Below, piece by piece: positions 22,601 to 31,701 of a stretch of DNA of 64,000 nucleotides; the stretch's first letter is position 1; the number at the start of each line of letters is the position of its first letter. Below the pieces are notes generated by a model. It was not told the origin of the DNA. It did not search any database and saw only the letters and a program-made list of their open reading frames with translations. The position numbers and the translations under genes were made by a program. The stretch is from Cordilura impudica. Taxonomy: Eukaryota; Arthropoda; Insecta; Diptera; Scathophagidae. The stretch spans positions 3,661,001 to 3,725,000 of the forward strand of contig OY821519.1 of assembly GCA_963682025.1 (NCBI GenBank). Reading direction: 5' to 3'.

Positions 22601-25600
22601 ATCTTAGGGAAATTTAAGTCGATCTCAGGTACCGATTATCACCAATATCAATTCCAAATTTCATGAAGATATATTCTAATTCACCTATGAGTTTTAAAAT
22701 TGTTCATATAAAAAATATGGCCTGTTACTCGAGTCGAAGAGAAAAAGCTTTAACAAGATAAACAATTTCGAATGTATGAAAATAAATTTATACCAAATGT
22801 TAAATTTTTTTCAATCGGAATGATTTTGTTCCGATTCGACACAATAACTGCCAAGAATCAATATACATACATTAACATCCATACAGAAATTGTTTGTTTT
22901 TAATTTCATAATGTTTTAATTCGGTATTGGTAAAGATATCCAATTTCAAAAACGGAAATATCAATAGAAAGGTAAGATAACTACCACATGTTCTCTCGGT
23001 AGTTTGATTTCTTTCATACACTCGTATTTAGTGAAAAAGCTGTATTACATCCCTTGCATTAATCCTATCTCGATCTGTCGAAGAATGATATTAGTTCAAT
23101 AGTTTTACTTTGTACAACAATAGAAAACACAAAAGAAATACGATTTTGCTTTAATAAGAGTTTCTTTGGTATTTAAAAGAGTATTCCCCAAACGAAAGTG
23201 TCCCCTTGACTAGCAAAATGTGAAATATTCATAATTTTCTGGTCGTACTATTCGCTGATGTCACAGATATCATCTGTTTGCACACAAGTCAATATGCATT
23301 CGAACAGTACTTTTTAATATTAATAAATATTAATTCGACATCTTCTCGAAGGAGCGCACTCAATAAATCGACGCGATTAAAATCAATATCAATATGTCCT
23401 TAAATATTTATATTTCGCTTAGTTTTGATAACATTATTCAAAGAATGCTAAATGAAAGTTTAATTTTTTTTTTTAAATATCTATATCTCTGTTTCGATGG
23501 CCATTACAAAACGCTCCTTAGCTTGGGTAAAATGTAATATATTTGTATTCAAATTGGTTTGAAACAATCCCTACATGCAATCATACTAACAATATGTTAT
23601 TATACTCGTATTTTAAAAAATGATGTTCCATTTTAACTTTGATAATTTAGTTTTTCTTTAATTCTTTCAGAACTTTTTGTCTGCCAATGCACAATGCTGG
23701 TGGAATGCGCCACTTACTGCGGCCACAAGGGCTCTTAAATATGCTGGCCATGTAGCACCGGGAATGCTTTTAGTGAGTGGAGAGCCATGTGCTCTGGAAG
23801 TTGTGAGGGGAGCATTCGCACGCAGTGTTCTTAAGCCCCCAGCTACATATGTCATCAGTTCAGTTGGTAAGATTAAATTTTGAAATACGAAAAACATAGA
23901 AACATGCTTCACAATCAATCTCCTCCGGTCGGTTATTGTTCACAGACGTGTATAGAGTGAACAAGATATCAATATTAATAACCTATTGTATTAGCTTTGA
24001 GTAATCAACAAAAAACCAGTATGTTTGTTGAATTCTGTCAATTGTTAAATAAATAAATTAGTAAATAAATTTTAAAAAAAAAAGTTACGGATTTTTCTAA
24101 ATTACTAGTAAATATTAAGCAAAAATATGACGTCATCCACATCGAAATTGCCAAGCTCGACCAACAATTCGCTAAATCCACTTCAGGATGATGATCTGTC
24201 CGACCTGACAAAGAATGAAGTAGTATTTTGGTCACATAAATTGAAAATAAGTCCATCAAAAATTTTCTCCTTGTCGAAAGAAGAACTTCACAAAATTTTG
24301 CAAAATGCTTTACCGAGCGAAAGTAGTGAAGAGGAGATACAAGCACATAGCAAGCGTTGGGAACGTTTAACTGAAATGAAACGGAAACTTATTGAAAATC
24401 AGCAGAATGATCGATTGAAAGGTGGTGCTGGCCGAGATATCTGGAATATTCTGGCGCAAGCTGCTAAAGACATTGAGCAAATATATGCTCCGCAAAGATG
24501 TGGTGTACCTAGACCTAGGGGAGTTTCTAACAATGAACGTGTTCCTCCTCCGCGTAGACCTACTAACTGTAGACCTACTGGATCTCGCCCTCCTGCATGT
24601 CAGGCTCACGCACCGCGTAGACATTTATTTGAAGCTTCTCCTGAGCCTTCTCGTCCATGTGCGGCTCACGCACCGCGTAGAAATTTATTCCAAAGGTCTA
24701 ATTTAGCTGAATCTCGCCCTGCTCCGTGTACGGCTCATGCTCCGCGTAGGCATTTATTTGAAGCTGAATCTCGCCCTCCTCCGTGTCTGGCTCACGGTCC
24801 GCGTAGAAATTTATTTGAACCTTCCCCTGATAGTTCATCTACTCCGCGTAGATGTGGTTTTGCTACAAATAGACCGAGAGAACAAAATGTAAGTCCCGAT
24901 GCCGTCAATGCCACATTTGACGTCCCCAATGCCACATTTGACGTCCCCAATGCCACATATGACGTCCCCAATGCCACCTATGACATTACTAATGACACAT
25001 TTGACATCACTAATGACACCACATTTGACAGCACTAGCGACCCATTTGGCATCACCAATGACACATTTGAGACCAGCGATGATGATTATAGTTTCGAAAG
25101 CAGTGTGGAAGAATCCTTCGATCCGTACTTGGCATCTACACCATGTCAAAACGATGGACAGATTAATGCCGGAAACGCAACATTCAATGCTGGAGGAAGT
25201 CCAAGCGGTTATTCCAGATTGTCAAATGTTTCTATGCCCTCCGGGATGGGACATTCTACTTACACAGCAACGCCATTAAGTGTTCAGTCTAGACTGTCAG
25301 TTGCTTCACCTTCAGGAGGAGCGCACGAAGATTCCTGGGCACCGCAACAAGTAGCTCATGTGGATGAATCTCCCGTATTTCGAAACTACACAGATTATTC
25401 GATCAGATACAGTCCGGATGGAACAGAAGAAACAGCCAATAGCATTTCAGTAGAAAATTATGATGGAACATCGGGTAGAGTAACGGCGTCATCACGTACA
25501 TTTGCATTGCCACCAGCCACAACCCCCACAAGTGCTCTTGAGTTGTCAAACATTTCACCTCCTTCATTGGCATCGGGATGTGCCAGACGTCCAGCAAGAT

Positions 25601-28600
25601 GCGCACCGCCATCAAGAAGCCAAGACATATCAAACATAAGTCCTCCTAATTTGGCATCTGGTTGTCGACGTAATGTTCAAGCAACGAGTCAGAGCCGATG
25701 TCCCACTGATTTATCAAACATTTCCCCTCCTGTACTGGCATCAGGGTGTCAAAGTCCCACTCGGAATCGTAATGATTTGTCCATTTTCACACCGCCTTCA
25801 ATGGCATCGGGTATTTCTAGGCAACGATCACCATCACCTTCAGCCAATCGAAATCTAGGATGTTCCTTTGATTTAGCAAATGTTTCACCCCCTGCAGAAA
25901 TGGCACCACCTTCAGTTGGCAATTGTCCGTTTGCACAAGCACGTGCCGTGTACACACCAGTAAGATCCAGACCACGTGGTCCGTATTGCCCTCGAAGAAT
26001 TATTAACGAAGAATAATTTCCGATATTAAAAACATATTCATCCATTATATATTAAAAGATAAATTTATTTCAACTTTTTAAAAATAATCAAGATTTACAA
26101 GCAAAAAAAATGGCCAGGTTATTATCCTACATAAGTGTATTTATAACAATTTTTAATGAACAAGAAACATCTACTTAATAATTTTTCTTATTTTAATTTA
26201 AAGGTGACATTGAAGATTGCATTGTTACACCAATAATGCAAGGCCAGTTTACTCCATTACCTGAAGCACTCTGTGATGTTATTATGGATCTCACAGCTGA
26301 AGGGCATTCGGCGGCTATAGAAAATATACGTACCAGAATTGAGCAACGATTTCCGCATATGACGACACCATCGATAGAAGTTATTTATGATTCTTTAGCC
26401 CAATTGATGCAAGAGCAAAAAATCTATCAAACAGCGAAAGGTTATTTTATCCTTACACCAGAGTACGTATTATTTTAACCGTTCATTCATTATTTAGCCC
26501 AATTGACAATTACATTTTCATTTGTATAGACGTCGTCGTAGTCGTTCGCGACCACGTAGTCATCACAATGGTTATATGGACTTAGATGAGTCAACTGAAA
26601 ATGTTACACAGGAACCGCGTACAATTCTGATGTCTAATGCTGAAGCCTTGCACTCGTTATACGGTGAAATTTCTACCGAACGTGATGGAGATTTGACGCA
26701 TCAATGCATACAAACAAATTTAGCAGATGTAATTTGCGGTGGTATGTCTTTCAGATAAAAAAAAATCTATAAAAAGGAATTATGGTTATTCTTCTTGATG
26801 AATAGGTAATCCAAACGATAAGATTTTATATCCCAGAACATCTAAACGACGTAGTTCTTCATTTCCAACGCCGCGAAGTCTAGAAAGAAGGCATAGTTTG
26901 CGATTGTTTGGATCATCGAAACGTTTACAGCGATGTGCTTCGACCAGAAGTCTGTCGAAGACTTATGCACAAACTCTTAATACGGATAGCAGCAGTTCGG
27001 AGTACCAAAGCACAGATTCCTCATCACCAAGTAAGAATATATCCACTAAAAACAAGACTGCGCGAAATTAAATGATATCCACTCTGTGAATATTTTTAAT
27101 CATATTTATTCATTTCAGAAAAAGGATCTTTGTTATCACGCCTGTTTCGTCGTAGTGGACGAAATAAAGCGCGCCAACTTGAAAGTTATTCTGCTCAATT
27201 TCCACCAGCAGAATGGTTTAACTCCAAAGCTGTACACCTGCATAGTGTGGGTACACAAACACAGGATCACGTAAGCACTGCAATTCAGTTTGGTATTGAG
27301 ACAACGACAAAATGTTGCCTCAATTTCAACTCATCTCTTGGTTAATCGTCAATATTAAGAGTATTTATAATCTCTATTTTGCAGGACATGCCAACTATAC
27401 ACACTTTATCGAATTCTACATTTTATGATGGTTCTGAATTGAGCCAACGATCTTTGACGCTTCCACGACGACATCATCGAAATTTATCCAGTGAATCAAC
27501 ATTTTTAATATCGTCCAGAGATTGCTCACCAATCAGAAGACGTTCACCCGCATATAGTAGTAGTTCTTTGCCGAGATCTACACAATCCATACCAGCTTCT
27601 GCAAATACAAATAGTGCGGCAGCAAAAAGTACACATTCATCTGCCACTTTATCGGTGCGTACAAGTACACCTTATAGAAGTTCGCAGAAGTCCATCCAAA
27701 GTGGTTCTGTAGCGCGACACATGTTAGAGCACTCACCATCGCGTAGTATTAACTCTTCACAAAAGTCAACTGGTTCCGCAGGCAGAAGCCAGGAAACTAG
27801 AAACGAGTATCGTATGTGGCAAAGTGGTCCTTCAAGTTTAGAGTCGGGTAAATCTTCTCTCTATCCATCGGGACCCTCCAGCATAGACAGTGCTAAGGTA
27901 TCTTATTCAAGGACTAGTGGTCATTCTAGTCTTGACTCTCAGCGTTCAACAAGTTCTACAGTTATACAACCCAGATCCATAATTATGCTTAACGGTTCGC
28001 CTAGAGGCACTCCAAGACATCAAATATTGCGGGCTCGAAATGCCGAGCAGGTCATGCGAAATCAATCGTCTACTACATCGTCCATTCAATTGCCAATTAG
28101 TGCAGCGAAAATACTTCCCGAAAATACTACAGATACCTCCAATTCTGACAACATTAAAAATTGTTCAGCAATTTCCAATTCTACTTCTAATAATTCCATA
28201 ACATTAAAATTAACCACCTCCAATGACGGTCAGCATAATCTTCCTAATACGAAGATAGTTGTTCAAAATAGTCCAGCTCATAGTATGATTACTTTTGAAA
28301 ATAGCCAGTTAACTGAAAACTCGAATGTATTTATAATTAACAACGAAACAACTACCAATGAAAGGGGCGAAGTCACAAGAAAGACCCTATCAAAACAACA
28401 GATGACAAGCGCAAAGAACCAAACGGCTAGATTTGATAACGGCAAGCATAACACAGAAATCAGTCAAAGCAACACAACTGAAAATAGTTGTAATCGTGAT
28501 TCAGATGCTGATACTTTCGATTCGATGCACTCATATGTGAGTCAAATTTGCACTGACAAACTGAATGAACACAATGAATTACCAAAGTTATCAAAGAGTC

Positions 28601-29334
28601 AATACACTGATAGTTCAACAACTATGAATAATAGCCGAAACATGGGCTTACCAATGCCACTAACTAATTCCGGTCATTTGATATATAAAAATAATGTTCT
28701 TAAAAACAGTGATTCTCAGCCTCACTCTCCTAGTGAGGATAAATCTCAACGTGGGATTGAGGGTTTTACTAAACCAAATGCTGAAATAACTGGCTCCGTA
28801 GGTAATTTACGCTTTTACGAAAAAAACGCCAAGGACACTTTAGCCAAAGCTATCAATTCAAATTGTGAGTTGAATAACTTACGTTACGAATCCTCCACAA
28901 TTTTGGCTAAAAATGACAATCTCAATTCGAACACCTCATTAAGTGGCGGGAGCTTAGTGCAGATTTTGCAAAAGAACAGCATTTCTCTAGGAAGTGAACC
29001 TAATTTGGCCCAAAAAGACACAAATTGTACTGCCTCATCGGAAAAATCTATACGAAAAGATACACTCGACAGACGTTTAAGTCTTTCGAAAGACGAAGCC
29101 GAAGATTTATTTAATTTTCCGAGTTTAACTGATTTGTCTTTTAATTTTACTTCATTAGCTGCTCAAAGGATACTACAGGGTGTTAGTCTTAATAGTATAG
29201 ATACTTTAGTGGAATTGAATATGGCTGCTGCCGCCGCTGCTGCATCAGCTGTTAATGCTACGAATACATCTGCAATGGAAAAACCGCAAAATATTCAACC
29301 CACATCGCTGTGTACAGACTACGGTCTAGTTTAG
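19469..29334 (+). CDS. ko: Storkhead-box (STOX-type) winged-helix protein, knockout orthologue, seven coding exons
   Basis: Seven exons (19469-19603, 23671-23866, 26204-26462, 26530-26741, 26806-27030, 27119-27270, 27385-29334) join in frame through GT-AG introns to 3129 nt, 1042 residues plus stop. Residues 1-111 match the STOX N-terminal region (NAQCWWNAPL, then VLKPPATYVISSVGD). Residues 122-197 are the Storkhead winged helix, starting QGQFTPLPEALC and ending KIYQTAKGYFILTPE. Residues 367-375 are the STOX signature SAQFPPAEW after a basic RLFRRSGRNKAR stretch. Exon 7 encodes a long Ser/Thr/Asn-rich, probably disordered tail with a poly-Ala run near the end. The length is close to human STOX1 (989 aa). 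Known: Drosophila knockout is a Kruppel target needed for innervation of particular larval muscles; a DNA-binding nuclear role is inferred from the winged helix. Intron 2 carries another gene on the same strand. Upstream non-coding exons may exist. Confidence 0.88.
20071..21512. mobile_element. long-TIR foldback element in ko intron 1 carrying a GTGACT array
   Basis: Left CACAGTGCAACA and right (inverted) CACAGAGCAACA open imperfect terminal repeats of about 110 bp that share AAACTAACAAAA and TAGTTTAGCTGCTGTTC. TTA flanks both ends. Inside lies the second GTGACT tandem array. No transposase seen; superfamily unclear. Confidence 0.6.
20465..21165 (+). repeat. tandem-repeat element with GTGACT units, copy 2
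   Basis: The same head, five units (near 20535, 20637, 20761, 20884, 21010) and CAGACAGACAGACA tail as at 8.1-8.8 kb. It lies in ko intron 1 inside the foldback element. Confidence 0.68.
21921..22705 (-). mobile_element. DINE-1/Helentron-like element, HINE copy 4, split by Hel copy 5
   Basis: Begins AAACAAGTATGAAAATTATA with the full 22-bp palindrome, is interrupted at 22033-22378 by a Helitron, and resumes with ATGGGGACTAGGACCAAAAA down to about 22700. The microsatellite core and far end are lost. Lies in ko intron 1. Confidence 0.7.
22033..22378 (-). mobile_element. non-autonomous Helitron, family Hel, copy 5
   Basis: Starts CTAGCAGATTCCAGCGC with the CTCGAAATTCGAG hairpin and ends ATATTATAGA, flanked by A (22032) and T (22379). 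Inserted into HINE copy 4 within ko intron 1. Confidence 0.8.
23671..23866 (+). CDS. ko: ko coding exon 2 (residues 46-111)
   Basis: The acceptor is TTCTTTCAG at 23662-23670 and the donor TTG|GTAAGA. The exon has 65 codons plus one base (phase 1). It encodes the conserved WWNAPLTAATRALKYAGHV and RSVLKPPATYVISSV blocks, aligned by eye with the STOX1 segment ending in the VGD motif. Confidence 0.87.
24127..26016 (+). CDS. intronless gene nested in ko intron 2; RRxLF-repeat, Ser/Thr-Pro-repeat protein of unknown family
   Basis: A single 629-codon ORF lies wholly inside ko intron 2 on the same strand, starting at an ATG with A at -3. I do not recognise the family. Residues 20-120 are predicted helical and charged (NEVVFWSHKLKISPSKIF, then SKEELHKILQNAL). 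Residues 120-245 are Pro/Arg/Cys-rich with four RR[HN]LF motifs at 164-168, 184-188, 207-211 and 226-230, each in an AH[AG]PRR context. Residues 261-316 are a heptad repeat NATFDVP that decays to NDTFDIT. Residues 471-596 hold five copies of a D/E-LSNISPPxLASGC-like unit with Ser-Pro or Thr-Pro at 477, 506, 534, 555 and 587. The C-terminus is basic. RxLF is the form of cyclin-docking motifs in CDK substrates and inhibitors; combined with repeated S/T-P it suggests, but does not show, a cell-cycle link. Lack of introns would fit an old retrogene. Confidence 0.8.
   Translation: MTSSTSKLPSSTNNSLNPLQDDDLSDLTKNEVVFWSHKLKISPSKIFSLSKEELHKILQNALPSESSEEEIQAHSKRWERLTEMKRKLIENQQNDRLKGGAGRDIWNILAQAAKDIEQIYAPQRCGVPRPRGVSNNERVPPPRRPTNCRPTGSRPPACQAHAPRRHLFEASPEPSRPCAAHAPRRNLFQRSNLAESRPAPCTAHAPRRHLFEAESRPPPCLAHGPRRNLFEPSPDSSSTPRRCGFATNRPREQNVSPDAVNATFDVPNATFDVPNATYDVPNATYDITNDTFDITNDTTFDSTSDPFGITNDTFETSDDDYSFESSVEESFDPYLASTPCQNDGQINAGNATFNAGGSPSGYSRLSNVSMPSGMGHSTYTATPLSVQSRLSVASPSGGAHEDSWAPQQVAHVDESPVFRNYTDYSIRYSPDGTEETANSISVENYDGTSGRVTASSRTFALPPATTPTSALELSNISPPSLASGCARRPARCAPPSRSQDISNISPPNLASGCRRNVQATSQSRCPTDLSNISPPVLASGCQSPTRNRNDLSIFTPPSMASGISRQRSPSPSANRNLGCSFDLANVSPPAEMAPPSVGNCPFAQARAVYTPVRSRPRGPYCPRRIINEE
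26051..26056 (+). terminator. candidate ATTAAA poly(A) signal of the nested gene
   Basis: ATTAAA lies 35 bp past the nested gene's stop codon and is followed by A/T-rich sequence, still about 150 bp upstream of ko exon 3. It is a common variant poly(A) signal and would let the nested transcript end before the host exon. Confidence 0.35.
26204..26462 (+). CDS. ko: ko coding exon 3, Storkhead winged-helix domain
   Basis: The acceptor is TTTAAAG and the donor GA|GTACGT, ending in phase 2. The exon carries essentially the whole winged helix (residues 112-197), including FTPLPEALCDVIMDL, the helix with IENIRTRIEQRFPHM, and the wing KIYQTAKGYFILTPE. Reading on past the donor would give a stop after YVLF, so the splice is needed. 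Confidence 0.88.
26530..26741 (+). CDS. ko: ko coding exon 4
   Basis: The acceptor is TTTGTATAG and the donor G|GTATGT. The split codon with exon 3 is GA+A (Glu197). It encodes a basic RRRSRSRPRSHH stretch followed by an acidic segment. The 67-bp intron before it and the 64-bp intron after it are typical small fly introns. Ends in phase 1. Confidence 0.82.
26806..27030 (+). CDS. ko: ko coding exon 5
   Basis: The acceptor is GATGAATAG and the donor CCAA|GTAAGA. The exon enters and leaves in phase 1 (75 codons). The translation is Ser/Arg-rich (RRSSSFPTPRSLERRHSL and SSSSEYQSTDSSSP) with no stop in frame. It is supported by continuity with exons 4 and 6 rather than by a recognised domain. Confidence 0.78.
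27119..27270 (+). CDS. ko: ko coding exon 6, SAQFPPAEW motif
   Basis: The acceptor is CATTTCAG and the donor CAC|GTAAGC. The exon runs from phase 1 to phase 0. It encodes KKGSLLSRLFRRSGRNKARQ and then ESYSAQFPPAEW, the second block conserved with human STOX1 (SSFSAQFPPEEW). This fixes frame and family outside the winged helix. Confidence 0.87.
27385..29334 (+). CDS. ko: ko coding exon 7 (terminal)
   Basis: The acceptor is TATTTTGCAG and the exon is read in phase 0 from DMPTIHTLSNS. It is 649 codons plus TAG at 29332-29334. The tail is rich in Ser, Thr and Asn with no recognised fold, and carries a poly-Ala run (NMAAAAAAASAVNA) about 30 residues from the end. The last residues are SLCTDYGLV. 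Confidence 0.85.
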   Translation, partial: DMPTIHTLSNSTFYDGSELSQRSLTLPRRHHRNLSSESTFLISSRDCSPIRRRSPAYSSSSLPRSTQSIPASANTNSAAAKSTHSSATLSVRTSTPYRSSQKSIQSGSVARHMLEHSPSRSINSSQKSTGSAGRSQETRNEYRMWQSGPSSLESGKSSLYPSGPSSIDSAKVSYSRTSGHSSLDSQRSTSSTVIQPRSIIMLNGSPRGTPRHQILRARNAEQVMRNQSSTTSSIQLPISAAKILPENTTDTSNSDNIKNCSAISNSTSNNSITLKLTTSNDGQHNLPNTKIVVQNSPAHSMITFENSQLTENSNVFIINNETTTNERGEVTRKTLSKQQMTSAKNQTARFDNGKHNTEISQSNTTENSCNRDSDADTFDSMHSYVSQICTDKLNEHNELPKLSKSQYTDSSTTMNNSRNMGLPMPLTNSGHLIYKNNVLKNSDSQPHSPSEDKSQRGIEGFTKPNAEITGSVGNLRFYEKNAKDTLAKAINSNCELNNLRYESSTILAKNDNLNSNTSLSGGSLVQILQKNSISLGSEPNLAQKDTNCTASSEKSIRKDTLDRRLSLSKDEAEDLFNFPSLTDLSFNFTSLAAQRILQGVSLNSIDTLVELNMAAAAAAASAVNATNTSAMEKPQNIQPTSLCTDYGLV

Positions 29335-30281
29335 CTCTGACACACATCTCTCCATATCAATGATCTATAAAAACAAGAAAACAGTAGTTAGCAGTCAATG
29401 GCCACAGACACTGTGTAACGGCAAGAGAATACCAACAAAGTACGAATGTACTACACAATTTTATAGTTTATAGCTGTTAAATGTTAATTGATAATATGAA
29501 CGTTCAGGAAGTGAATGACAAACTGTTTCAATAGCCAATCACAGACCCCCAATAGGAATTTAAAAATATTTAAATCATAAAAGTTTACACTCACTTTAGT
29601 TGGCCAGTACAATATACTTACAAAAATACTAATCAATATAATTTAAAAAACAAAATATATACATATATTGTGGTCGAGCTTAAGATAAATTTAATATTTT
29701 CTATTCAGTGCCAAATTATATAGTTTACATAATAGAAATAATTTAGTATTTTACTTTGCAATAGCTCCACTATTTAGTCAGCCAGTATTCGTACCTTCTT
29801 AAATAAATCTGCAATAATTATTTTGATCAAACTTGTAAAAAAAAAATTGACTCAGGAATTGCTCTGATATATTTTATAACATAAATTCGAAATCAGATAT
29901 GCATTTAAATTGTACTCTAACATTTTTATCGACCTTGAATATTTCATTAGACGCATACATAAAAAAAAATCGCACAAGTGGACAATAATTATATATATAT
30001 ATATATATATATAAAAGCCAGTTTGTAATAATACATATATGATAATACTATGCTATTCTTTATATTTTGTAATCTACATAAATTTTGTATATAACATTTT
30101 TGATATTTATATATTGTATAAAAATCCATTTTATCTTTAAATTAGTTTAACATATAAAAAAAAAACATGTATTAAAAAAAATACGAAATAAAAATATAAA
30201 GAAATATATTTATCAATTTAAATGTAACGAAAATAATTTTTTAATTTCTTATATTCACCACCGCCGCTGTTACTAAATAAA
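29335..30281 (+). other. ko: probable ko 3' UTR with several candidate poly(A) signals
   Basis: An AT-rich, repeat-free stretch follows the ko stop. AATAAA hexamers occur at 29802-29807, 30187-30192 and 30276-30281, so the transcript may end at more than one site. An (AT) run lies at 29990-30012. Which signal is used cannot be decided from sequence. Confidence 0.4.
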
Positions 30282-30299
30282 AATAACACCAAACCTGTG

Positions 30300-30825
30300 T
30301 CTACGATATGTACTAATGTGTCTGTACTAATAATATTGGGTTGCCAACTAACGAAACGATTAATTTTTATTAAAATATTTCATTAGTCTCAGTCTCACAC
30401 TTTCAGTAGTATGTGGGCCAATGATGCTTGGGATTTGCTTTGAGACAAAAGCAAAATCATTTTTTTTGTACTGGTCTTGGGCTTCTTCAAGATGTCTCAG
30501 AGAATAGTTGAGACATATTAAAAAGCAAGGCCAGCAACAACATATATTAAATTTTACAAAGTTATTTGAATAAAAAAAATTCTTCATTCATCATTCTGAG
30601 GACTACCAAAGGTTTGATTCACTAACAGAGAAAAGTGCAGAAAATTGTTATTACGCTAAAAAAGATCAAATTATGACAACATTTTATAAATAAGTGATTA
30701 TAAACAATAAGTTAAATAACAAGTAAATCTAATTTACCACAATTAACTTTAATTAAAACATTTTTTTTTTCCTAATACAAAAGTAAAAACATCGTAAAGG
30801 ATTTTGGAACAATATTATATTCATA
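30300..30825. other. unassigned stretch after ko
   Basis: TTGGGTTGCCAACTAACGAA at 30338 resembles the start of mariner terminal repeats, but the 75-residue minus-strand ORF next to it (30360-30587) has no transposase motif and no second repeat was found. Confidence 0.25.
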
Positions 30826-31189
30826 TCTATAATATTAATAGGCTAGGCGATTACTTGTGACTGATGTTTTGTTTTACCGTTTTATCCAGATTTTAACCAA
30901 ACGTATATTATTTGAAACGTATTTCTTTTTAGCCGTTTTGCAGATTTACAGATTTTTAAATTTTTTCCTTTATTTTAAGTAAATTGCATTTAAAGTTGCT
31001 ACTAACACATACATAAAATTATACAATGTGTGTTTATTAAATTTGTTAATGTGTTTTAATAAAGATGAGTTTGTTTTTGTGTTGATTTCTCAATTGGCTA
31101 TAATTGTTTAGCATACTTTTAGGGTCTTTATTGAAAAAATAAAATTTCCTAGAATTTGCGCCTGAATTTCGAGGGCTGGAATCTGCTAG
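30826..31189 (+). mobile_element. non-autonomous Helitron, family Hel, copy 6
   Basis: TCTATAATATTAATAGGCTA to GGAATCTGCTAG, flanked by A (30825) and T (31190). The hairpin is slightly degraded (CTGAATTTCGAG). Confidence 0.8.
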
Positions 31190-31419
31190 TTCATATTATT
31201 AGTTGAAATTTTCAACTAAGTTATTTGAACTAACGAATATGTGTTTATCTAATAGAAAAAAGTATGCAAATAAAAATCAAGATAGAAAAAAAGAAAATTT
31301 TAGTATTATGATGATATTAAAGGGAATTAAACATTTGAAAGTTTAAAAAATTTTTTTCGAATTTTCCAATACAAAAAATAAAAAAGTTTAAAGTAGATGA
31401 AAATCTATAAATAAATACA

Positions 31420-31545
31420 TAAAGAAATTTTGTATGGAAGCGTTTATCGACCATAGGATAAACCCTATTGAAATTGGTGAAAAGCGGTTCATGTTCAGAT
31501 CCCTAGTCCACATACAAATGGCCCCTATGTGATCGACGTACCAGT
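31420..31545 (+). mobile_element. HINE fragment, copy 5
   Basis: Only the central block is left (ATCGACCATAGGATAAACCC, GGTTCATGTTCAGATCC, then ACAAATGGCCCCTATG). Both ends are missing. Confidence 0.55.
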
Positions 31546-31701
31546 TACGGGTTTTTGTTTGTTTAAAATAATTGTCACAATTTATTTTGCCTCAAAATTG
31601 AAAATTTAGTTTTTTTTAAAGAATTTTTTAAAATTAATATTATTTTTTTGCACTTTTGGCGCCGCCATGTTTCGAAAACTTTAAACTCAGGGGTTCAATA
31701 A

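Noticed and set aside
24367..25149. Other-frame and antisense ORFs inside the nested gene, including a repetitive antisense ORF
   Set aside because: They mirror the coding repeats of the 629-codon frame and lack independent support.
30338..30590. Possible mariner element starting TTGGGTTGCCAACTAACGAA
   Set aside because: Only one end resembles a mariner terminus; the adjacent ORF has no D,D34D blocks and no partner terminus was found.
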